From positions 1 to 64,000 of the forward strand of contig JBKQHO010000061.1 in NCBI GenBank assembly GCA_052267165.1: 64,000 bases of DNA, written 5' to 3'. The notes below the pieces were generated by a model that made no database searches, was not told the origin of the DNA, and saw nothing but the letters and a program-made list of their open reading frames with translations. This document shows, piece by piece, positions 15,342-24,800 of the stretch. The DNA comes from CAWICD01 sp052267165 (lineage in GTDB: Bacteria; Vulcanimicrobiota; Vulcanimicrobiia; Vulcanimicrobiales; Vulcanimicrobiaceae). Made by a program: the position numbers and the translations under genes. Each line of letters opens with the position of its first letter. Position 1 is the first letter of the stretch.

Positions 15342-15728
15342 CTAGGACCGAGCTGAGCCGGTCGCCGCGGCCCAGTCGTTGAGCTGCTGCAGGATCGGCA
15401 GCAGCTTGCGCACGCGCTCGGTCGGACGGTATTCGACGCGCGGCGGGACCTCGGCGTAGATCGTGCGCTCGACCAGCCCGTCACCTTCCAGCTCGCGCAG
15501 AGCGCTGGTGAGCACTTTCTGGCTCACCGTGCCGAGCGACCGCTGTAATTCCTTGAAGCGCAGCACGGAGGCCCGGCTGAGCTCGATGAGGATGAGAAGC
15601 TTCCACTTGTCGGCGATCATCGAGATCGCGTCCTGCATCGGACAGTTCCGCGTGCCGTAATAGGGGTCCGCGAGCAACTCTTCGACTGCCTGTGCTGCCG
15701 CCGGCGAAATAGGTGTCCCAATCTCCAT
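15342..15728 (-). CDS. HxlR-family transcriptional regulator
   Basis: 128 residues with a winged helix typical of HxlR: DAISMIADKWKLLILIELS, LRFKELQRSLGTVSQKVLTSALRELEGDGLVERTIY, then the wing PPRVEYRPTERVRKLLPIL. A Cys at residue 29 (RNCPMQDA) occupies the position used for redox or electrophile sensing in HypR/QorR-type members. The gene lies just below a VOC enzyme on the same strand, a common pairing in which the regulator controls detoxification of quinones or aldehydes. The inducer is unknown. Confidence 0.88.
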   Translation of the reverse strand: MEIGTPISPAAAQAVEELLADPYYGTRNCPMQDAISMIADKWKLLILIELSRASVLRFKELQRSLGTVSQKVLTSALRELEGDGLVERTIYAEVPPRVEYRPTERVRKLLPILQQLNDWAAATGSARS

Positions 15729-15792
15729 GCCGCTTCCGACTACAAGCTGCCAGGCGGCGGTTGCGGCCGGGCGGCTTTTGTCAGGGCGGTCG

Positions 15793-16272
15793 CTAGACGG
15801 TCGCGCTCGCGCCGAAGCGCGCGATCTCGCGCTCGAGGTCGAGCGTCTTGGTCGGCGCCTTACGGTCGTACTCGCCCCAGTGCTCGCGCGGCACCAACCA
15901 CATGATCTCGAACTCGTTGCCGTCCGGGTCGACGCCGTAGACGGACTTGGTCGCACCGTGATCGCTCGCGCCGGTCAGCGCGCTGCTCGATGAAAGTCGC
16001 AGCATCGCCTCGCGCAGCTCCTCGATCCGTTCGACCTCCCACGCCGTGTGATAAAGTCCGACGGCACCGTGCGGCGGGCTGGGAGCGGCCGCCCCGACAG
16101 CGGCTAAGCCGAGATCGTGGTGGTTGTGCGAGCCGGGCGCCCGCAGGAATGCCATCATTCCGCGCTCTCGCGCGATCGTCTCAAAACCGAAGGCACTTTC
16201 GTAAAAAGCGATCGAGCGTTCGAGGTCGCGGACGAAGAGGACGACGTGATTGAGGCGTTTGACGGTGACCAT
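15793..16272 (-). CDS. VOC-family enzyme (glyoxalase/extradiol dioxygenase fold)
   Basis: 159 residues starting MVTVKRLNHVVLFVRDLERS. It has the paired beta-alpha-beta-beta-beta modules: His in LNHVVLFV, His in LYHTAWEV and Glu in DGNEFEIMWL are plausible metal ligands. NHHDLGLAAVG adds a local His pair. This resembles catechol 2,3-dioxygenase-like glyoxalase-superfamily proteins. The real substrate is unknown. It precedes the HxlR regulator on the minus strand with a 64-base gap, suggesting a small detoxification operon. An ATG at 16296 is possible but less likely. Confidence 0.82.
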   Translation of the reverse strand: MVTVKRLNHVVLFVRDLERSIAFYESAFGFETIARERGMMAFLRAPGSHNHHDLGLAAVGAAAPSPPHGAVGLYHTAWEVERIEELREAMLRLSSSSALTGASDHGATKSVYGVDPDGNEFEIMWLVPREHWGEYDRKAPTKTLDLEREIARFGASATV

Positions 16273-16501
16273 GGCTCGTTTAGCATAGCAAAACATCGCT
16301 CACGACAAAAGAAGGAACCGGGACGTGGGTCAGTTGCTTCCTGGAAACCGGCCTCGACGTGAGTAGGAGATTGTCGCTCGCTGTGCCATACGTCCGCGAG
16401 CTAACGTTTCCATATCGGGAGGGCTGCCCGGAACGCGCGATCTTCTTTGTCGACTCGTTCGACGCCATCCGCTCCGACGAACGATCCTGCTTTTCACGGC
16501 G

Positions 16502-17725
16502 TTGCTCGTTCTCTGCTTCACGGGCGCGCGTGCAGTCGCCGCCGTTCCATCGTACGTCGACCGGCGCGTCACGGCGCTCCCGGCCGCGGCGCTGCTGCAC
16601 CGTTCGCCGCAAGCGCTCGTCGACCGGCGCCGCCAGCGGGTCGCCGTGCAGCTGCGACGGTATACGCGGCCGCTGTTCTTGCTGTGGGCGTTGTCGCAAA
16701 TTGCGCTGCTCTACTACCTGTGGAGCTCGGGCTGGGCCGCGCGCTTGCGCGACGGCCTCAAGCGCTCGATCCGTTCCGTCACGCTGCTGCGCTTCGTCTA
16801 CGGCGCGGCGCTGGCCGCGTGCGCCGCGCTCGCGGCATTTCCGGCGGCGTTGATTCATTACCGGGTCGAGCGCGCCTTCGGGCTTTCCGCCGAGACGAGC
16901 GGAACGTGGCTGCACAACGGCATCGTGACCGTCGGGATCCAAGCGGTCTCGGTGGGGCTCATCGTCGCGTTCGTTTTGGCGCTCGTCGACCGGGCGCGGC
17001 TGTGGTACCTCTACGCGATGGCCGGGCTCTTCGTCGCCACGCTCGCCATGGCGTTTCTGGAACCGATCGTGGTGGCGCCGCTCTTCGACCGCTTCATCCC
17101 GCTGCCGCCTGCGAGCTCGTTGCAGACGCCCCTGCGGGCGCTCGAGCGCAAAGCCCGGGTCAGCGCCGCGCCGATCTTCGTGGGCAACTACTCGCGCCGC
17201 AGTTCCGTGGCCGCCGCCGAGATCTCGGGTTTCGGGCCCACCAAGCGGATCGAGCTCGGCGACACGCTGCTGCACTCGGCGACGCAGGGCGAGATATTGT
17301 TCGTCACCGCTCGGGAGATCGGGCACTACGTGCGCGGCGACGGCTTCCGGCTCTCGCTGTTTTGGACGTTCCTCTTCATCTTGTGCGTCGCGCTCGGCGT
17401 CGTCGCCGCCGACCGAGTCGGCTTTCGGCGCGACGACGATCCGCTCGCGCGGCTTGCATTGGCGCTCGCCTTCGTGGGCCTGGCCGCGCTGCTCGTCATG
17501 CCGATCTATAACGGCTACTCGCGCATGTTGGAAGAGCGGGCGGACGCGTTCGGACTCGAACTGACGGGCGATCGCGCGTCGGCGGTGCGCTCCTTCGTGC
17601 GAACTGCCGACGAGTCGCTCGAGCCGCTCTGCACGTCCCTTCCCGTCCTGCTCTACTTCTACAACAGCCCGCCGCTGGGTGCGCGCATCGCGGCGGTCAC
17701 GGAGCGCGCGAACCCGTGCCGTTGA
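16502..17725 (+). CDS. M48 (Ste24/HtpX-like) membrane protein with substituted zinc motif
   Basis: About 407 residues with membrane helices near 55-75, 98-117, 143-163, 167-187, 285-303 and 317-337. The architecture is that of CAAX-type M48 proteases: RRSSVAAAEISGFGPTKRIELGDTLL, then the zinc helix, then SRMLEERADAFGLEL and a final NSPPLGARI. The zinc helix reads REIGH (271-275) instead of HExxH: the first His is Arg (CGG at 17312). Zinc binding and proteolysis are therefore doubtful. Start is uncertain: TTG 16502 is used, but hydrophobic codons continue upstream (TILLFTALLV), so the signal-like helix may begin earlier at a non-ATG codon. It overlaps tag by 10 bases. Confidence 0.75.
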   Translation: MLVLCFTGARAVAAVPSYVDRRVTALPAAALLHRSPQALVDRRRQRVAVQLRRYTRPLFLLWALSQIALLYYLWSSGWAARLRDGLKRSIRSVTLLRFVYGAALAACAALAAFPAALIHYRVERAFGLSAETSGTWLHNGIVTVGIQAVSVGLIVAFVLALVDRARLWYLYAMAGLFVATLAMAFLEPIVVAPLFDRFIPLPPASSLQTPLRALERKARVSAAPIFVGNYSRRSSVAAAEISGFGPTKRIELGDTLLHSATQGEILFVTAREIGHYVRGDGFRLSLFWTFLFILCVALGVVAADRVGFRRDDDPLARLALALAFVGLAALLVMPIYNGYSRMLEERADAFGLELTGDRASAVRSFVRTADESLEPLCTSLPVLLYFYNSPPLGARIAAVTERANPCR

Positions 17726-18312
17726 GCGTGACGCGCTGCAGTTGGGCGCGCACGGAGGCCGCGATCGCCTATCACGATCGCGAGTGGGGCGCGCCGCTCC
17801 ACGACGACCGCACGCTGTTCGAGTTCCTCGTGCTCGAGGGAGCGCAAGCGGGGCTGAGCTGGGAGACGATTCTGCGCAAGCGCGAACGCTACCGCGAGGT
17901 CTTCGACGGGTTCGACCCCGCGCGCGTCGCGGCGTACGACGCCCGAAAGCGCGCGGCCTTGCTGCGCGACGCCGGCATCGTTCGCAACCGCGCCAAGATC
18001 GAAGCAGCGGTGGACAACGCCAAAGCATGCCTGGCGATTGCGAGCGAGTTCGGTTCGCTCGACGGCTACCTCTGGGATTTCGTGGGCGGCAAGCCGCTCG
18101 TCAACGCGCCGCGCGAACCCGGGGACATTCCGGCGACGACGCCGCTCGCCGAACGACTCTCGCGGGATCTACGCGCGCGGGGCTGCCGCTTCGTCGGCCC
18201 GACGATCGTGTACGCGTTCATGCAAGCCGTGGGTTTGGTCAACGACCACTACGTGACGTGCTTCCGCTACAAGGAGCTACGGAGGCTGGCTCAGGCGAAA
18301 CCGCCGAGGTAA
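17716..18312 (+). CDS. tag: DNA-3-methyladenine glycosylase I
   Basis: 198 residues. Family hallmarks: RCSWARTEAAIAYHDREWGAPLHDDRTLFEFLVLEGAQAGLSW is read across the N-terminus, and the zinc-snap residues are present: Cys8 and His19 at the N-end, and His and Cys in NDHYVTCFR near the C-end. It removes 3-methyladenine from alkylated DNA. The GTG start overlaps the M48-like gene by ten bases, suggesting read-through translation although the two functions are unrelated. The C-terminus converges with the amino-acid-kinase-like gene and overlaps it by 22 bases. Confidence 0.93.
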   Translation: MPLSVTRCSWARTEAAIAYHDREWGAPLHDDRTLFEFLVLEGAQAGLSWETILRKRERYREVFDGFDPARVAAYDARKRAALLRDAGIVRNRAKIEAAVDNAKACLAIASEFGSLDGYLWDFVGGKPLVNAPREPGDIPATTPLAERLSRDLRARGCRFVGPTIVYAFMQAVGLVNDHYVTCFRYKELRRLAQAKPPR

Positions 18313-18974
18313 ACCGCGCCCGCCACTTGCGTGCCGAGATGACGCGCGGTCAAGAACTCGACGATCGCCGCGTGCTGGACGCGGCCGTCGAGGATCTGGG
18401 CGGCGCCGACGCCGGCCCGCACGCCGTGCGCGGCCGCGCGCACGGCGGCCCGCAGCTCGGGGTCGAGGTCGACGCGTTCGGCGACGTCGAGCGCTTCGGC
18501 GGGCGTGAGCTCCTCGATGACCGTCGCCGAGGCCAGGTCGAGGATCCCGCCGGCCACGTGGAAGAAGATCGCGCGCGCCGCTTCGGTCGCGGCCGCGATC
18601 GCCGCAGCCACGTCGTCGGCGGCGAGTTCCACGTCGGCGCCGCCCAGGCCGAGGGCCGTCGGCTCGATGACCGGGATGTAGCCGGCCTCGGTCAGGGTCG
18701 CGAGGATCCCCGTCTGGACGCGCCCCACGCCTTCGCTGCCGCCGGCCGGCAACAGCGCCGCATCGGCGCCCGAGAGCCCGACCGCGACGTTGGTTTGTTG
18801 GTTGAGGCGGCGAACGTAGGTGCGTGCCAGCTCGGTCGTCGGGGCGACGACGATCGGCCGGACCTGCCGTTGCATCAGGAAGGCGAGGTCACCCGGGAGC
18901 GTGGTCCAATCGGCGAGCGTCGAGCGGTCGATCCGCAACACGAAAGTCCGGCCCGCGAACGCTGCGGGCGTCAT
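18291..18974 (-). CDS. Amino-acid-kinase-fold protein, acetylglutamate-kinase-like
   Basis: 227 residues. FVLRIDRSTLADW at the start corresponds to the IVIKxGG strand-loop, PIVVAPTTELARTYVRRLNQQTNVAVGLSGADAALL to the substrate region, and GYIPVIEPTALGLGGADVELAADDVAAAIAAATEA to the conserved nucleotide-domain stretch of ArgB-type kinases. The normal Lys-Gly-Gly of the first loop is not preserved (RIDRST), so activity on N-acetylglutamate is doubtful. It may be a divergent kinase or a regulatory relative. It sits downstream of pth on the same strand, 69 bases away. Confidence 0.6.
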   Translation of the reverse strand: MTPAAFAGRTFVLRIDRSTLADWTTLPGDLAFLMQRQVRPIVVAPTTELARTYVRRLNQQTNVAVGLSGADAALLPAGGSEGVGRVQTGILATLTEAGYIPVIEPTALGLGGADVELAADDVAAAIAAATEAARAIFFHVAGGILDLASATVIEELTPAEALDVAERVDLDPELRAAVRAAAHGVRAGVGAAQILDGRVQHAAIVEFLTARHLGTQVAGAVYLGGFA

Positions 18975-19043
18975 CGACGGCTTGTCTGCCGAGGCGTCAT
19001 CGCGTGAGGTTGTGCATAACCCGGCACCCCTTCCTCCCGTCAG

Positions 19044-19646
19044 TCAGGACGCGCGGGGCGGTTCTTGCGTCACCCAGCTCGGCTGCCAGCCGTTGACGAG
19101 GTTCATCGCCGCTTCGGGACCCTCGTCCAACCAGCTCAAGACGCCACGGGCGGCGGCTTCGACGATCTCGCCCAGTCGTTGCTCCTCGAGCGCATCGAAG
19201 GTCGAGAGCACGTAGTCGATCGTGTCGTCGCCGCCGCCACGGCCGATGCCGACGCGCAGGCGCGGAAAGCCCTCGCCGAAGTGCTCGATGATCGACTTGA
19301 GCCCGTTGTGGCCGCCCGAGCCGCCCGAGCGGCGCATGCGCAGTCGCCCAAAGGGCAGGTCGAGGTCGTCGCTGACGACGAGCAGTTCCCCAGGCGGGAC
19401 CTTCCACCAAGCGGCGAGGCGCTGCAAGGGCCTGCCGCTCTCGTTCATGTAGGAGAGCGGCTCGGCCAGAACGAGCTTGCGCGCCGGCAGATGGAACTGC
19501 GCGGCCCCGTCCTTCTCTTTCCAGCGCCCGCCTCCAAGGCGGTCCGCGACGTCCTCGACGACGCGAAAGCCGACGTTGTGGCGGGTTCGCGCGTAGCGCG
19601 GGCCCGGATTCCCGAGGCCGGCGACGAGCCGGGTGCCGGAGCTTAC
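19044..19646 (-). CDS. pth: Peptidyl-tRNA hydrolase, start codon GTA
   Basis: Frame gives about 200 residues: LVAGLGNPGPRYARTRHNVGF, later LSYMNESGRPL, VVSDDLDLPFGRLR and GSGGHNGLKSII. The catalytic His (TRHN), the Asn of GNPG, MNES and GHNG, and Asp (SDDLD) are all present. The enzyme recycles peptidyl-tRNA. No ATG, GTG or TTG exists in frame upstream of the conserved core; the only later ATG (19448) would delete the catalytic His. The rplY stop is in TCGTAAGC. If that A were a G, pth would start GTG in a GTGA overlap. A strong GGAGG lies seven bases before this GTA, which supports initiation there. ATC at 19649 is the other candidate. Confidence 0.85.
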   Translation of the reverse strand, partial: VSSGTRLVAGLGNPGPRYARTRHNVGFRVVEDVADRLGGGRWKEKDGAAQFHLPARKLVLAEPLSYMNESGRPLQRLAAWWKVPPGELLVVSDDLDLPFGRLRMRRSGGSGGHNGLKSIIEHFGEGFPRLRVGIGRGGGDDTIDYVLSTFDALEEQRLGEIVEAAARGVLSWLDEGPEAAMNLVNGWQPSWVTQEPPRAS

Positions 19647-20305
19647 GATCCGGCCTCCGCGCCCTCCGTCGACTCGGCGACGAGCGGCACCTCGGCGCTC
19701 GCGGACGGTTCTGCGGCAGCCGATTCTTCCTCGAGCTGGCGCGCGACCGTCGAAGGCGCGACCGAGACCAGCACCGTCGCCGGCTCCACGTCGAGCTGGA
19801 TGCCGGCCGGCAACTTCAGGTCGCCGGCGGAGATGTGCTCGTGGACGCCAAGCTCGCTCACGTCGATCTCGATCTGATCGGGCAGGGCGTTGGCCGGCCC
19901 GCGGACGCCGATCGTATGCGAGACGACCTCGAGCACGCCGCCGAATTCCGCCACGCCCTTGGCCACGCCGAGCGTGACGACGGGAAGCGTCGCCGAGATC
20001 TCTTCGGTCGCGCTGACGCGCTGGAAGTCGACGTGCAGGATGCGGCGCGAGATCGGGTCGCGCTGCACGTCGCGGACCAGCGCCGTGTCGTTCTTGCCCT
20101 CGAGCGAGATCGTCAGCAGCCGGTTGCGACCGCCCGCGTGGAGCATCTCGCTCACGGTCCGCGCGTTGAGCGCGATCGCGGTCGGCGCCGCGCCGTGTCC
20201 GAACAGCACGCCCGGGATCTTGCCCTCCCGGCGCAAGGCGTTTGAAGAGGTCGTACCGACGTTGGCTCGCAGCTCGGCTGCGAGCGTATCGCTCGTGGTC
20301 GTCAT
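19643..20305 (-). CDS. rplY: 50S ribosomal protein L25/CTC
   Basis: 220 residues, the long CTC form. The N-terminal 5S rRNA-binding domain (about 1-95) includes SSNALRREGKIPGVLFGHG and VRDVQRDPISRRILHVDFQRV. The C-terminal TL5 domain follows (ELGVHEHISAGDLKLPAGIQL), then an acidic Glu/Ala/Ser-rich tail. It binds 5S rRNA in the large subunit. It lies 22 bases downstream of prs and overlaps the pth start, the common prs-rplY-pth order. Confidence 0.93.
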   Translation of the reverse strand: MTTTSDTLAAELRANVGTTSSNALRREGKIPGVLFGHGAAPTAIALNARTVSEMLHAGGRNRLLTISLEGKNDTALVRDVQRDPISRRILHVDFQRVSATEEISATLPVVTLGVAKGVAEFGGVLEVVSHTIGVRGPANALPDQIEIDVSELGVHEHISAGDLKLPAGIQLDVEPATVLVSVAPSTVARQLEEESAAAEPSASAEVPLVAESTEGAEAGS

Positions 20306-20327
20306 GTCCTTCGTTTCTACCTAGTGG

Positions 20328-21356
20328 CTAGTGTGCCGTGGTCAGTTCGGGAAGCGGCATCATGGGCGGCGGCACGACGATCGGTTCCGCCTCTTCCTTG
20401 GCGAAGAGCTCGGAGACCGAGCGGTTCGCGGTGATCCGCTTGATCGCGTCGGCCAGGATCTGCGCGACCGAAAGCACCTTGAACTTCGGCCCCATCGAGG
20501 GCTCGAGGTTCGGCACCGAATTGGTGATGATCACGCGCTCGATCGGCGATTCGTTGAGGACGCGCACCGCGTCGCCCGCGAAAATCCCGTGCGTGGCGCA
20601 GGTGTAGACCTTGGTCGCGCCGCGCTTGATCAGCGCTTCGGCCGCCTTTGCGAGCGTTCCGCCGGTCGAGATCATGTCGTCGCAGACGACGGCGACCTTG
20701 CCGCTGACGTCGCCGACGATCTCGGTGACTTCGGAGACGTCGGGCTCCGGGCGGCGCTTGAAGACGATGGCCAGCGTGCTGCGCAGACGCTTGGCGAACT
20801 TTTCAGCGCGCGCCACGCCCCCGGCGTCCGGCGAGACGACCACGATCTTGTTCCCGTCGAGACCCTGCGACTTGAGGTACGCGCACAGGGAAGGCGCCGC
20901 CTCGAGATTGTCGACCGGAATGTCGAAGAAGCCTTGGATTTGCGCGGCATGCAAGTCGAGCGTGACCACGCGCTTGGCGCCGGCGGTCGTCAGCAGATTG
21001 GCGACCAGCTTGGCCGAGATCGGCTCGCGGCCTTTCGACTTCTTATCTTGTTTGGCGTAACCGTAGTACGGAACGACCGCGGTGATCCGATGCGCCGAAG
21101 CTCGGCTCAGCGCGTCGATCATGATCAGCAGCTCCATGAGCGAGTCGTTGACGCTGTTGCCGTTCATCGCTTTGCAAAGCGATTGGATCACGAAGACCTC
21201 GGCGCCGCGCACGTTCTCCTTGATCTCGATGCGGCACTCCTCGTTCTTGAACTTGTCGACCAGCGCGCTGCCGATTCGGGTATCCATCCGCTGGGCGATC
21301 TCCCGGGCAAGCTCGGGGTTCGAGTTGCCGCTGAAGAGTAAAGGCTTCTGATTCAA
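20328..21356 (-). CDS. prs: Ribose-phosphate pyrophosphokinase
   Basis: 342 residues. PRPP synthase motifs: VIQSLCKAMNGNSVNDSLMELLIM, the flexible-loop VVPYYGYAKQDKKSKGREPISAK, TLDLHAAQIQGFFDIPVDNL, and the PRPP-binding loop VVCDDMISTGGTL. It makes PRPP from ribose-5-phosphate and ATP for nucleotide, histidine and tryptophan synthesis. FSGNSNPELA is the standard N-terminus. The C-terminus has an added proline-rich tail (VVPPPMMPLPELTTAH). It is the first gene of the prs-rplY-pth unit. Confidence 0.95.
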   Translation of the reverse strand: MNQKPLLFSGNSNPELAREIAQRMDTRIGSALVDKFKNEECRIEIKENVRGAEVFVIQSLCKAMNGNSVNDSLMELLIMIDALSRASAHRITAVVPYYGYAKQDKKSKGREPISAKLVANLLTTAGAKRVVTLDLHAAQIQGFFDIPVDNLEAAPSLCAYLKSQGLDGNKIVVVSPDAGGVARAEKFAKRLRSTLAIVFKRRPEPDVSEVTEIVGDVSGKVAVVCDDMISTGGTLAKAAEALIKRGATKVYTCATHGIFAGDAVRVLNESPIERVIITNSVPNLEPSMGPKFKVLSVAQILADAIKRITANRSVSELFAKEEAEPIVVPPPMMPLPELTTAH

Positions 21357-21493
21357 GGAGTTGCTCCTACCGAGCGGGAGACCGAAGTCTCGCGGCGATG
21401 GGTGGGCCTGTTAATCACCGCTTGTTCAGCGGCCAACCTCCTCATACCCGTCTGGGACCAGTCGCATCGACCTAAGTCGAGACGTGTTCGGGC

Positions 21494-21769
21494 TCACGTC
21501 GCCGCCGCCAAGACTCCGGCCGCCGTCAACAAGCTGCGCTGACTGGGCCGCGAGGAGGTTTCGATGACGACCCCGCGGCTCGCCGCGCGCCAGCAGCGAA
21601 CGGCCCGAGCCAAGCGGCGCAGGGCGCCCCAGTGCAGGTCGTGGGCGGCGGCGAGCGAGACGACGACCACCTGGGTCTCACCCGTGGTGCGCAAGGCGAC
21701 TTCGGCGATGAGTTTGCCGGTCGCACCCTGGTCGAGCGTGCTGCCGCATGAAACGAAAATGGTTTCCAT
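21494..21769 (-). CDS. Small STAS-like protein, function unknown
   Basis: 91 residues that fit a minimal STAS-type fold: GSTLDQGATGKLIAEVAL (like the LD...ATa strand-helix), QVVVVSLAAAHDLHWGALRRLARAV (strand then helix) and GVVIETSSRPSQRSLLTAAGV. The usual phosphorylated Ser after D-x in anti-anti-sigma factors is not obvious (AAAHDLHW). It stands alone between prs and the RND pump. Assignment rests only on the secondary-structure-like pattern. Confidence 0.45.
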   Translation of the reverse strand: METIFVSCGSTLDQGATGKLIAEVALRTTGETQVVVVSLAAAHDLHWGALRRLARAVRCWRAASRGVVIETSSRPSQRSLLTAAGVLAAAT

Positions 21770-21888
21770 TTGAAGGTGCCCCCCTGAGCTGGCGACTCAA
21801 CGTCGCTCCGGTATCGTAGCGCTTACGCCTGGGACCAGGCTCCGAGCAGCCTGAGAAATCGCCAGCCGCGGGGTCGAGCCGGCTGCGG

Positions 21889-24800
21889 CTACGAGATTCC
21901 TTGCAGGGCCGGCTCGCGCAGGCCGCCGTCGAGCGAGGGAGAGGGGTCCTTCGCTGGAGGCGTGCCTGTCTTCTTCGGCGCGAGCCAGAGGTACATGACC
22001 GGGATCAGCAAGAGCGTCAAGACCAGCGAACTGACGACGCCGCCGATGACGACGATGCCGAGGCTCGCACGCGAGCTCTGGCCTGGCTCGAGCGCGAGCG
22101 CGAGCGGAATGTTTCCGGCGACGACCGATACGCTGGTCATCACGATCGGACGGAACCGGGTGAAGGCGCTCTCCTTGATCGCCGCGAGCTCGTCGAGGCC
22201 GCGCACGCGCAGCGTGTTCGCGTAGTCGACCAGCAGGATGCCGTTCTTGGTCGCGATGCCGATCAGCAGAATCGACCCGATCAGCGAGAACAGGTTGAGC
22301 GTGCTGTGCGTCAGGAGCAGCGCGCCGATCGCGCCGACCGCCGCGACCGGGACCGAGAAGAGGATGATCAGCGGCGACAGATAGCTGTTGTAGAGCGCGA
22401 CCATCAGCAAGAAGACGAGCACGATCGAGAGCAGCATCGAGGCGCCCAAACCTTGCAGGGTTTGGCGCATGAAGTCTTGCTGGCCCAGCGGCGCGGGGCG
22501 CACCACGATGTTCGAAGGCAGGTGCGCGGCTGCGAGGCGTTTCGCGAACGCCGCCTGCACGTTGGAGAGGGAGAAGCCCGGCCCGACGTTGGCGTCGACG
22601 TGGATGACGGTGTTGCGATCGGTGCGCGTGATCAGCGGCGAGGTCGGCTCGAGCGAAAAGGTGGTGAAGTCGCCCAGGTGGACGATCGAGCCGTCGTTGG
22701 CGCGAATCGGAATCGCGCGCAGCGCGTCGAGCTCGTGCTGGTCGGCCAGGGGATAGATCACCTGGACTTGCTCGAGGCCTTGCGGCGTCTCGAACTGCGT
22801 TGCGACGTCGCCGCCGAACGCGGCGCCGGCGGCCGTCGCGGCTTGCCCGATGTCGACGTCGAGCGCTTGCGCCTTGTCGCGGTCGAACTGGATCGCCACT
22901 TGAGGCGCGAGCGACGTGCCGGAGCTGTTCGCGCTTATCGTGCCGGGCGTTCCCCGCAAAATGTCGAGCACTTGCAACGCAGCGGAAGTCGGATCTCCGC
23001 CGGTGACGTCGGTGACGAGCTCGTCGATCGGCTGCGCGTTGCCGCCTCCGGTCCCGGTGACGGGAACGACCACCGTGTCGGCTCCCGGTACCGCTTTGCG
23101 CGCCATCTCACGGAAGCGCCCGACCCACCACGTAGTCGAATTCTTGCGCTTGTCGGCCAGGAAGATGTGCGTCTGGCCGACGTTGCCCTGTGCGACGAAG
23201 CCGCCGAACGAGGCCGCGTAGCCGCCCGCGACCGTAAACTCGTGGGCGACATCGGCTTGCAGATTGATCTGATGCTCGAGTGCGTAAACGCCGTCACGGA
23301 CTTGGGTCAGCGGCGTGCCGAGCGGATAGACGATTTGCAGGAAGAGTTCGCCGCGGTCGGTCGCTGGGATGAACTCCTCGCCGACGACGCCGAGCGGCAC
23401 CAGCGCGATCGATGCGACGAAAGAAAGCGTGCAGAGCGCGGCGACCAGGCGGGCGTGATCGAGCGCCCATGGGAGGGCGCGGTGCGCGTACCAGTCGCGC
23501 AATCCGTCGAAGCCGCGCGTGAAGGCGTCGACGATGCCGGGCGGCTTCCACTTGGAGTGCAGCGACCACAATCCGGCGAGGGTGGGCGTCACCGTGAACG
23601 AGATGAACAATGAGGTCAGCGTCGAGATCACGACGACGATCGCGAACTCGGTGAGATTCTTACCGACCTGACTCTGGATGAACGCGATCGGCAAGAAGAC
23701 GACCACGTCGACCAGCGTGATGACGACCGCCGCCGCGCCGATCTCTTCCCGGCCCTGGACCGCCGCCTCTTCGGGCGGCTGGCCGAGCTCCGCGAAGTGG
23801 CGCTCGATGTTTTCGAGCACGACGGTCGAGTCGTCGACCAGGATGCCGATGACCAGCGTCATCCCCAGCAGCGAGATCGTGTCGAGCGTCAGCCCGAGCA
23901 GCTTCATCACCGAGAGCGCGATCGCGAGCGACGTCGGGATCGCGACGCACACCACCGCCGCGTTGCGCCAGGAGCGCAGGAAGAAGAGCATCGCGATGGC
24001 GGTCAGCGCGACGCCCTCGAGCAGGGCGTGCAGAACGCTGTCGATCTGCTGCGCCGTGAAGCGCGATTGTACGTTGACGACCTCGAACTGCACGTCCAGG
24101 AAGCGGCGCCGCAACATCGGCAGCGCGTTGACGACGTTGTCGGAGGCGGTGACCTCGCTTGCGCCGGTGGTCTTTTGCACCTGGAGGAAGAGGCCCGGGC
24201 TGCCGTCGATCTGTGCGTAGACGCGGCGCGGTTCGTAGCCCGCCACGACGTGCGCGACGTCTTGGACCCGCGTGACCGCGTCGGTTGCCGTCCAAGGGTC
24301 GATCGTGCCGGGGAGTCCGCCCAGGCCGGCCGCCAAATCGGACGTCGCGCCGGCGGTGCTGCTCGCGGCGGTGCTCGAGCTGCCGCTCTTGGTGACGGGG
24401 AGCCGCGCGATCGAACTCGGATCCTGGATGTCGCCGCGGACGTCGACCGTCGTCTCGCGGTTGGGCTCGTAGACGATCCCGCCCGGGACGCGCTGGTTGT
24501 CGTTGCTGACGGTGTTGATGATATCGTTAAGCGTGAGCCCCTTGCCCTCGAGGCGCATGGGACTGACTTCGACCTCGTACGCCGGCGTGACGGCGCCTCC
24601 GACGTTCACGTACGAGACGCCCGGTATTTGCTGGATCTCCGGCGCGATGACGTTGTTCGCGTAGAGGGAGAGCTGCGCGAGGTTGAGCTTATGCGAGCGC
24701 AGGGCCAGCGTGACGACGACCGATTGGCTGGGGTCGCGCACCGAGACGGTCGGCGCCGTGATGTTGGTCGGCAGCGACTTCTCTGAAAGCTGTACGGCCT

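Noticed and set aside
16280..18028. Long minus-strand open frame of 582 codons opposite the M48-like and tag genes
   Set aside because: Extremely Arg/Glu-rich, no domain pattern, and lies antisense to two well-supported genes; a high-GC shadow frame.
21450..21840. Short sequence CTGGGACCAG occurring near 21453 and 21832
   Set aside because: Ten bases and partly palindromic; expected by chance at this composition, and not linked to a gene start in a consistent way.
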